This document shows, piece by piece, positions 5,642 to 10,911 of a stretch of 10,911 nucleotides of DNA. Position numbers and translations under genes: made by a program. Source of the DNA: an uncultured bacterium (GTDB lineage: Bacteria; Verrucomicrobiota; Kiritimatiellia; CAIKKV01; CAITUY01); NCBI GenBank assembly GCA_903934155.1, contig CAIZMS010000030.1, forward strand, positions 1 to 10,911, written 5' to 3'. Each line of letters begins with the position of its first letter. Position 1 is the first letter of the stretch. The notes beneath the pieces were generated by a model. The model saw only the letters and a list, made by a program, of their open reading frames with translations, did not search any database and was not told where the DNA came from.

Positions 5642-8600
5642 TTACAGACCGAAAAAGGATTTCTTGACGATTTTTTCAAGAAAGATCTCGATCTTCCGGG
5701 TTTCGCCCGCCTTGACGCGGTAATACTGGAGACAGGGCTTATAGCCGGCGGCCTCCACCTGCACCTTGTGGTTTTCGCCGGGCGTCACTTCAATGTTGCC
5801 GACTTTGACAAGGCTCCCATCCACCATCACAGTCGCCATCCGGGGAACCACCGTGATCATCAGCATCCCCTTGCCCGCCGAGACCACCGGCTTGACCCCG
5901 GGCGTTGGCGAAGTGACACTGGGAGCGATTACCGGAGCCGCCACAACCATTTTGTCGAGCGCCTTCAGAATCAGCTCCTGCCCCCCCGCCCCGACCAGCA
6001 TGACCGATTCATTCCGCGGCTTCGATTCCGCATCGCCTTCAACGAGAAGTGAGGCGGCCACATTCGCGGAATGAACAACCAATTCCACATCCCGCGTGGC
6101 ACCCTTGTCGAGCGTGACCCTGTCCTTGAGTTCCGGCCCCGACACTTTCAGCGACTGGCCCGACTGATTGACGAGTCTGAGCAGGAACCCGGTCTTCCGG
6201 GTCGAGAGAGATTCCCTCAACGCCCGAATCCGGCCGCTGAATACCGCCTCTGCCGCGGAAGCGTTCAGGAGTTCATCCACCGCCTTGATCCGCGCCGCCC
6301 GCTGATCCAGGGGATCTTTTTGAACGAGTGTTTTTTCTACCAGCTTTGCGAGTTCAGCCGTTACCGTCTCCCGCTGTGCCTTAAATTCAGGACTGGACAG
6401 AACCGCTTGGGAAAACCCGGAAAGCACCGCCACGCCGTCGGTGCATTCCCGCAGGTCGCCTTTCCGAATGCGGGCCTGAAGGTCGGCCAGCGCCTTACCG
6501 GCATTCTGAATATCCCGGTTACGCAGAGACTCCGTCTGATCCTGCTTCGCCACCAACGCCGAGCGTTTTGCCTCAACCTCATTCTTCAGGGGGGTCAGGC
6601 CATTTTTCCCGAAACGATCCGGCACATCGGCCACAAGTCCGGACAACATCGTCTCCGCCTTTTGCCCTTCGTCCATCCGACCAGCATCATAAGCGGCCCC
6701 GGCCTGTTGGGCATAACCCTGGGCCAAAAAGCGATACTTGGCGCTAATGGCATCCGTCGCCGCCTTGACCTGCGCAGGCGGCAACTTGACGCGTGCATCG
6801 CCTTCCAGAACCTTCAATTCCCCTACGACAGCGGCCAACGCCGTACTGTCGGCGGCATTGGCGGCATGATCCATCACCTTGCCCAGGCCACCCGTGGCAG
6901 AACGGCTCTGTCGGGCGGCCTCCACGCTATTTTTCGCATCAAGGAAAGTCGCCTGTACAATCCAGGCCAGAGCGGGCCGCTTGGCCGCAAAGGCAAGCAG
7001 GGCCGCGCGCTCGGCATCGCCATCCTCGCCCCCCCGATACTTACCCAGGGCGGCGTCGCGCAATTGGGCAACATAGGGAACGGTCCGCTCGGAGAGCGTG
7101 GTCGCCATGGTGCCCAGTCGCTGCTGCTTCTCCGCATCGTCAAAGCCAGTCCACGGCCGATCCCGCAATTCCTTGAGTTTTGTCGCCGCGGCTTCGGCCT
7201 TCGACAGGGATTCCTCATCCTGAACGGCGGCGGGGAAAGACTGGATCAGGGTGGCCAGATCGCGCTCGATCTCAACGCGGGGAAGGGCGGCATTCATGGT
7301 GTCACGAAGCTCCGTGAACCGCTGCACATCCAGCCCCATGATATCCGTAAATTTTTCAGAATCCTTCCAGTCCTTCATGAGGGTGGCGGCCTTCTCGGGT
7401 TTATCAGCAGCCAGCGCGGCTTCAAAGGCCCGCTTGAATTCCGCAGGCAAGGCGGCGCCCGCCTTCCTCATCAGACGGCGCTGCTCGTCCACGCGATCGC
7501 TCAGTTCGGGATAGCTCTCACCGGTCTTTACGGCCTTTTCATACGCCTGGTTGAGGGAACGGACATAGGTTGCCGTGGGTACCGGATTTCTCAACTCCCC
7601 GGCCGCCTGCTCGACACTCTGAATGGCCGCCGCAATCCTCGCGGCGCTGGCCTCGGCATTCCGGCGGGAGAGGGAAGAAACCATCCACACCCCCGTCCCC
7701 ACCGCCAGAACGACCGCCGCCGCAATTCCGCCGATCATCACCATCCGCTTCAATCGCTGGCGCCGTTCCGCCTCCGCCCGACCAGCGGCCAGTAAATCCA
7801 TGGGTGCGGGCATGGTGCCGCCTATCCCGTCCAGCGGCCGGGTCCCCATCGTGGCGCCGGGCTCGGGAGGATGCTGATCGCTGTCATCGGAAAATGAATG
7901 CAGGGTCGCGATCGTCATCTCCGCACCCGTGTCTTCGCCATGCGAATCCCCGAACCCGGTTCCAGCCAGGATGTTCTCGAGATCCTTCTTCATTTCCTCC
8001 GCGCGGCGGTATCGATCCACGGGGCGCGGCGCAAGGGATTTCAGGAGAACGCCCTTGAGCCGGGGATACTGGCGGAAAGCTTCGCCCTCGAACGACAGCT
8101 CGAGCGGCTTGCGCAGCCGCTGCTGAAACGCGAGCCAGGCGGAATTCATATCCGTCGGAAGCCGGTCATACACCGGTCGACCCGCCAGGCTCTCGTACAG
8201 GCAGAGACCGAGCGCATAGATATCCGACTGGGGTGATCCGCGGTCTCCGGCCGTGTCGGCAAACTCCGGCGGCATGTAATCCAAGGTTCCGGGAACGCCG
8301 CCCACGGTGACGGTTCCGGAAACATCGCGTGCCACACCGAGATCGAAAATCTTCCCCTTCTCCGGCTGTCCGGCCGGAGCGTAGAGGTTGCCGGGCTTGA
8401 TGTCGCGATGGATGATCGGACGGGAATTCTCGTGAAGGAACTGCAACGCCGCAAGGTAGCCGATGAACAGCGGAATGGCTTCCGCGGATTCCAGCCGTCC
8501 TTCGTTTTTCAGGCGCGTCCGAAGCGCCCAGCCGGGCATTCCCTCCAGGAATTCCAGGATGAGAAAATACTGCTTTTCCCCCGCCGTCCCCTCCACCACC

Positions 8601-9691
8601 ATGAAATCGACATACTTGCACAGGTTGGGATGCGGGTATTGCTGCAGGATCTTGGCTTCCTTGATGAAGCGATCCGACTGCTTTTCCGCGAACAGATGCT
8701 TCACCGCCACCAGACTGCCGTCCGAAAGTTTCCTCGCCTTAAACACCTCACCAAACCCGCCCCGCCCCAGCACGGCCAACAATTCATACTCATCGCGATT
8801 CTTGTGGCGGACTCGGCGAGACCGGATCTTCCGGAAATCCTCGAGCATGGCAGCAAAGGTCTGGTACCGGTGCTCCCGCTTGGGCGCAAGACATTTGGCC
8901 ACGAAGGGCTTGGCATTGCTCAATACCCGGAAGACACCGGGGCGGAAGGAGGGCGAAGGCGAGGCCCCGTCACGCCAGCGATTCAGGTATCCGATGTGGG
9001 CCGAGTCACCGAGCGGCTCATACGGAAGTCCGCCCGTCAGGGACTGGTAGAAGCAAACACCCAGGCTGAAAATGTCCGACACCTCATCACCACGAAACCC
9101 CTCGATGGTGATGAAATCGGGCGCCATGTAGTCGAAGGTGCCCTTCCAGCCGGCCGTGCTCATCTGGCCGCTGTCGTCCTTGCGGGCGATGTCAAAATCA
9201 ATGACCTTGGCCAGTCCGTCCTTGGTGATGAAAATATTGGAGGGCTTGATGTCACGGTGTGTGATGCCCCGTTCCCGGGCATGAATCAGCCCGGCCAGAC
9301 ATTGTTCAAACACTTCCTCGACCTGAGGCCAGGCGAGCCCGGTGTTCGCCTTCTTGAGGCGGTCGGTGAGCGTCTCTCCTTCGAGAAACTCCATGACCAG
9401 ACACTGGGCTTCGTCCCATTCCCCGGCATGCCAGGCAAAACTGTCGCGGTATCGAACGATGTTCGTGTGCGAGAGGCGCCGCAGAATGTCGGCCTGGGCC
9501 TGGAACTTGGTGCGGAGCTTGTCGTCATCCCCGGTAATGCGGATGAGTTTGACGGCCACAATTTCGTCGTGAGCCACCTTGGACACATCTTCGCCGAGAT
9601 ACCGGGCCTTGTAAACGCGACCCTGAGCGCCGTCACCGATTAGTTCCAGCAGCTCATAATCGCCGATGCGGTCTTTGCCGTTCTCCGACAT
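5642..9691 (-). CDS. Transmembrane Ser/Thr protein kinase with two tandem kinase domains and a C-terminal PEGA domain
   Basis: This is a 1349-residue membrane protein. Kinase domain 1 (about 11-290) has a Gly-rich loop (GDGAQG, 19-24), K48 in VAVK and HRDIKPSN (145-152). It has Gln66 where the alpha-C Glu is expected, DFD (165-167) for DFG and APD for APE. Kinase domain 2 (about 302-577) is more canonical: GRGGFGEV (309-316), K331, E345, HRDIKPGN (428-435), DLG (450-452) and PPE. A polar linker rich in Ser, Thr and Asp (578-645) leads to one membrane helix (650-672). Outside, a long Ala-, Lys- and Glu-rich, mostly helical region (675-1160) is followed by a probable beta-rich stretch (1163-1246), a Pro-rich spacer and a PEGA domain (about 1273-1341). 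PEGA domains bind ligands or cell-surface partners. The ATG at 9691 overlaps the phosphatase gene by 52 nt; an in-frame stop lies six codons upstream. The phosphatase next door should reverse its action. Domain 1 may be a regulatory pseudokinase. Confidence 0.93.
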   Translation of the reverse strand: MSENGKDRIGDYELLELIGDGAQGRVYKARYLGEDVSKVAHDEIVAVKLIRITGDDDKLRTKFQAQADILRRLSHTNIVRYRDSFAWHAGEWDEAQCLVMEFLEGETLTDRLKKANTGLAWPQVEEVFEQCLAGLIHARERGITHRDIKPSNIFITKDGLAKVIDFDIARKDDSGQMSTAGWKGTFDYMAPDFITIEGFRGDEVSDIFSLGVCFYQSLTGGLPYEPLGDSAHIGYLNRWRDGASPSPSFRPGVFRVLSNAKPFVAKCLAPKREHRYQTFAAMLEDFRKIRSRRVRHKNRDEYELLAVLGRGGFGEVFKARKLSDGSLVAVKHLFAEKQSDRFIKEAKILQQYPHPNLCKYVDFMVVEGTAGEKQYFLILEFLEGMPGWALRTRLKNEGRLESAEAIPLFIGYLAALQFLHENSRPIIHRDIKPGNLYAPAGQPEKGKIFDLGVARDVSGTVTVGGVPGTLDYMPPEFADTAGDRGSPQSDIYALGLCLYESLAGRPVYDRLPTDMNSAWLAFQQRLRKPLELSFEGEAFRQYPRLKGVLLKSLAPRPVDRYRRAEEMKKDLENILAGTGFGDSHGEDTGAEMTIATLHSFSDDSDQHPPEPGATMGTRPLDGIGGTMPAPMDLLAAGRAEAERRQRLKRMVMIGGIAAAVVLAVGTGVWMVSSLSRRNAEASAARIAAAIQSVEQAAGELRNPVPTATYVRSLNQAYEKAVKTGESYPELSDRVDEQRRLMRKAGAALPAEFKRAFEAALAADKPEKAATLMKDWKDSEKFTDIMGLDVQRFTELRDTMNAALPRVEIERDLATLIQSFPAAVQDEESLSKAEAAATKLKELRDRPWTGFDDAEKQQRLGTMATTLSERTVPYVAQLRDAALGKYRGGEDGDAERAALLAFAAKRPALAWIVQATFLDAKNSVEAARQSRSATGGLGKVMDHAANAADSTALAAVVGELKVLEGDARVKLPPAQVKAATDAISAKYRFLAQGYAQQAGAAYDAGRMDEGQKAETMLSGLVADVPDRFGKNGLTPLKNEVEAKRSALVAKQDQTESLRNRDIQNAGKALADLQARIRKGDLRECTDGVAVLSGFSQAVLSSPEFKAQRETVTAELAKLVEKTLVQKDPLDQRAARIKAVDELLNASAAEAVFSGRIRALRESLSTRKTGFLLRLVNQSGQSLKVSGPELKDRVTLDKGATRDVELVVHSANVAASLLVEGDAESKPRNESVMLVGAGGQELILKALDKMVVAAPVIAPSVTSPTPGVKPVVSAGKGMLMITVVPRMATVMVDGSLVKVGNIEVTPGENHKVQVEAAGYKPCLQYYRVKAGETRKIEIFLEKIVKKSFFGL

Positions 9692-10911
9692 TCCGCCTGT
9701 GCCCCGTCATGAATCTCTACCCCTGTCCCGCGAGGCTCCAGCACCGGCGCGACGGGCGTCACGCTTTTCTCGGCGTTCCGGCGGGCGGACAAGACCCGCC
9801 AAGCCTGCCATTCCTGATACCCCCAGATGGCCGCCCCGATCATCACGGAGAGTGCCAGTGCGATCCAGAGCCATTTGAGCCGGGATGAGGACCGGACTGC
9901 CGCCGGGGCGCGCGAAACCGGCGTGGCAACCCGGGTTCCCTCTGAGGCCGGAGTGTCAGGCGTGACCCCGACCTGCCGGTGGCTGGAATCCATAGGCGTT
10001 ACCGCATCCGCCATGGTACTGGCCGTGCGGATCCCCATTCCGGTATCCGCTGTTTCCCCGGTGGCATCATGCTCGTCTCCGAAATGGGAGGACTCGGGAG
10101 GCGGGGCCTCGGCCACCACCAGCTTCTCCAACGCCAGGGTCTCGGGCGGAATCTCCATCGTCGGACCCTTGGGGAGATCCTTGGCGACGCGCACCACAAC
10201 GACCGACACATTGTCCTCGCCGCCTTCCTCAAGGGCCTCCGCCACCAGAACCCGCGCCAGCTCCGAAAGCTCATCATGGCTGTGTTTCCGGAGCAGCTTC
10301 TGGAGTTTCCGGTCGCTGACCATTTTGCTCAGGCCATCGGAACAGAGCAGGAAAATATCGTTCGAGGCGACATCGAAAGGAGTGGCTTCCAACTGAACCT
10401 GGCGATCAAGCCCCACCGCCCTCGTGATCACTCCCCGGAACATGGGGGGCAGCGAACTGTCATCAGGCAACCCGGCGGCCGCCGCCACGGAATGATCCAC
10501 AGTCAATTGCACCAGTTTGTCATCCCGCAACCGGTAGGCACGGCTATCGCCAGCGTGCAAGGCAACGCCCTGCGACGGGGTAACCCTGTCAAAGACCAGC
10601 GCCACGGCAGTACTGCCGGTGCCATTGAGACCAAGCCCCTCGGCACGTTCCTTGATCCAGTTGCTGGCCGAGTTCAGGGCACGCTCCACCAATCGCGCCG
10701 AGGCATCGGCCGTCAGGGCAAAGGGGGCGTCCGGCGATTCATTGAATTCCTTGTTCAAGGCATCCACGGAGGCCTTGCTGGCCACTTCGCCCCCCTGCAC
10801 GCCGCCCATTCCATCCGCCACGCAGAACACGCCGGCCTCCGGAAGACGAATCAGGGAATCTTCATTGTTTTTCCGGCGCCGTCCGACATCCGTCAGCTCG
10901 GCTGAAGTAAG
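9640..10911 (-). CDS. PP2C-family Ser/Thr protein phosphatase with C-terminal membrane anchor (5' end outside window)
   Basis: The frame is open to the window edge, so 423 residues are seen and the start is missing, probably by only a few residues because TDVGRRRKNNED sits near position 7 as in bacterial PP2C proteins. Metal-dependent PP2C motifs follow: NNED (15-18), VADGMGG (31-37), GTGSTAVAL (97-105), AGDSRAYR (120-127), LLCSDGL (188-194) and GGEDNVSVVVV (230-240). All Asp ligands expected for the two-metal centre appear present. A disordered linker rich in Thr, Ser and Pro (about 245-340) leads to one membrane helix (about 346-364, WLWIALALSVMIGAAIWGY) and a short tail. Phosphatase activity would therefore be at the cytoplasmic face. 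Its last 52 nt overlap the start of the tandem kinase gene in another frame, so the pair is very likely co-translated. It probably dephosphorylates the kinase and its substrates. A GTG at 10830 is internal to the catalytic domain and not a start. Confidence 0.95.
   Translation of the reverse strand, partial: LTSAELTDVGRRRKNNEDSLIRLPEAGVFCVADGMGGVQGGEVASKASVDALNKEFNESPDAPFALTADASARLVERALNSASNWIKERAEGLGLNGTGSTAVALVFDRVTPSQGVALHAGDSRAYRLRDDKLVQLTVDHSVAAAAGLPDDSSLPPMFRGVITRAVGLDRQVQLEATPFDVASNDIFLLCSDGLSKMVSDRKLQKLLRKHSHDELSELARVLVAEALEEGGEDNVSVVVVRVAKDLPKGPTMEIPPETLALEKLVVAEAPPPESSHFGDEHDATGETADTGMGIRTASTMADAVTPMDSSHRQVGVTPDTPASEGTRVATPVSRAPAAVRSSSRLKWLWIALALSVMIGAAIWGYQEWQAWRVLSARRNAEKSVTPVAPVLEPRGTGVEIHDGAQAECRRTAKTASAIMSCWN

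Noticed and set aside
6071..7795. Plus-strand open frame of 574 codons opposite the kinase ectodomain
   Set aside because: Its product is low-complexity, rich in Arg, Gly, Leu and His, with no domain signal. The opposite strand encodes a continuous protein with kinase, membrane and PEGA features, so this is a shadow of GC-rich coding.
8408..9643. Plus-strand open frame of 411 codons opposite the kinase domains
   Set aside because: It lies wholly antisense to the two clear kinase domains and shows no family motif; it is a shadow frame.

Overview
This is a GC-rich window of about 10.9 kb with six complete genes and two genes cut by the window edges. It has almost no non-coding space. I see no tRNA, rRNA, CRISPR array or mobile element. 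The likely source is a Gram-negative bacterium. The evidence is a signal-peptide protein, membrane-anchored Ser/Thr kinase and PP2C phosphatase genes, a PEGA domain and DUF4214-type repeats. Together these suggest a member of the Planctomycetes-Verrucomicrobia-Lentisphaerae/Kiritimatiellae (PVC) group or a similar phylum, but that placement is inference at low confidence.

Left part (1-3500). The C-terminal end of an AraC-family regulator (+) converges on a DEAD-box RNA helicase of RhlE type (-). The helicase diverges from a two-gene + strand unit: an FmdB-type zinc-ribbon protein followed 13 nt later by a type I DAHP synthase, the first enzyme of the shikimate pathway. The 104-nt divergent spacer holds two good sigma70-like promoters placed back to back. 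The helicase promoter would start transcription only about six bases before its ATG.

Right part (3503-10911, all -). Four tightly packed genes read right to left. They are a PP2C phosphatase with a C-terminal membrane anchor (5' end outside the window), a 1349-residue transmembrane protein with two kinase domains and a C-terminal PEGA domain, a secreted protein with three DUF4214-like repeats, and a 12-TM MFS transporter. The phosphatase and kinase genes overlap by 52 nt and the DUF4214 and MFS genes by 56 nt. The gap between kinase and DUF4214 gene is 26 nt, so this looks like one operon.

How the genes may work together. The phosphatase and kinase form a classic reversible Ser/Thr phosphorylation pair. 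Both are tethered to the inner membrane with catalytic domains in the cytoplasm, and the kinase displays about 675 residues outside. The secreted DUF4214 protein and the MFS carrier are the obvious candidates for a sensed partner and an output, but nothing in the sequence proves that link. The most unusual feature is the kinase. Its first domain departs from consensus at the alpha-C Glu, the DFG Gly and the APE Glu, while its second keeps the key catalytic residues.

The convergent DAHP synthase/MFS junction carries degenerate 7-bp repeats in inverted orientation that supply both stop codons. I found no clear evidence for a wholly new system. The phosphatase, tandem kinase, DUF4214 and MFS cluster is the best candidate for follow-up.
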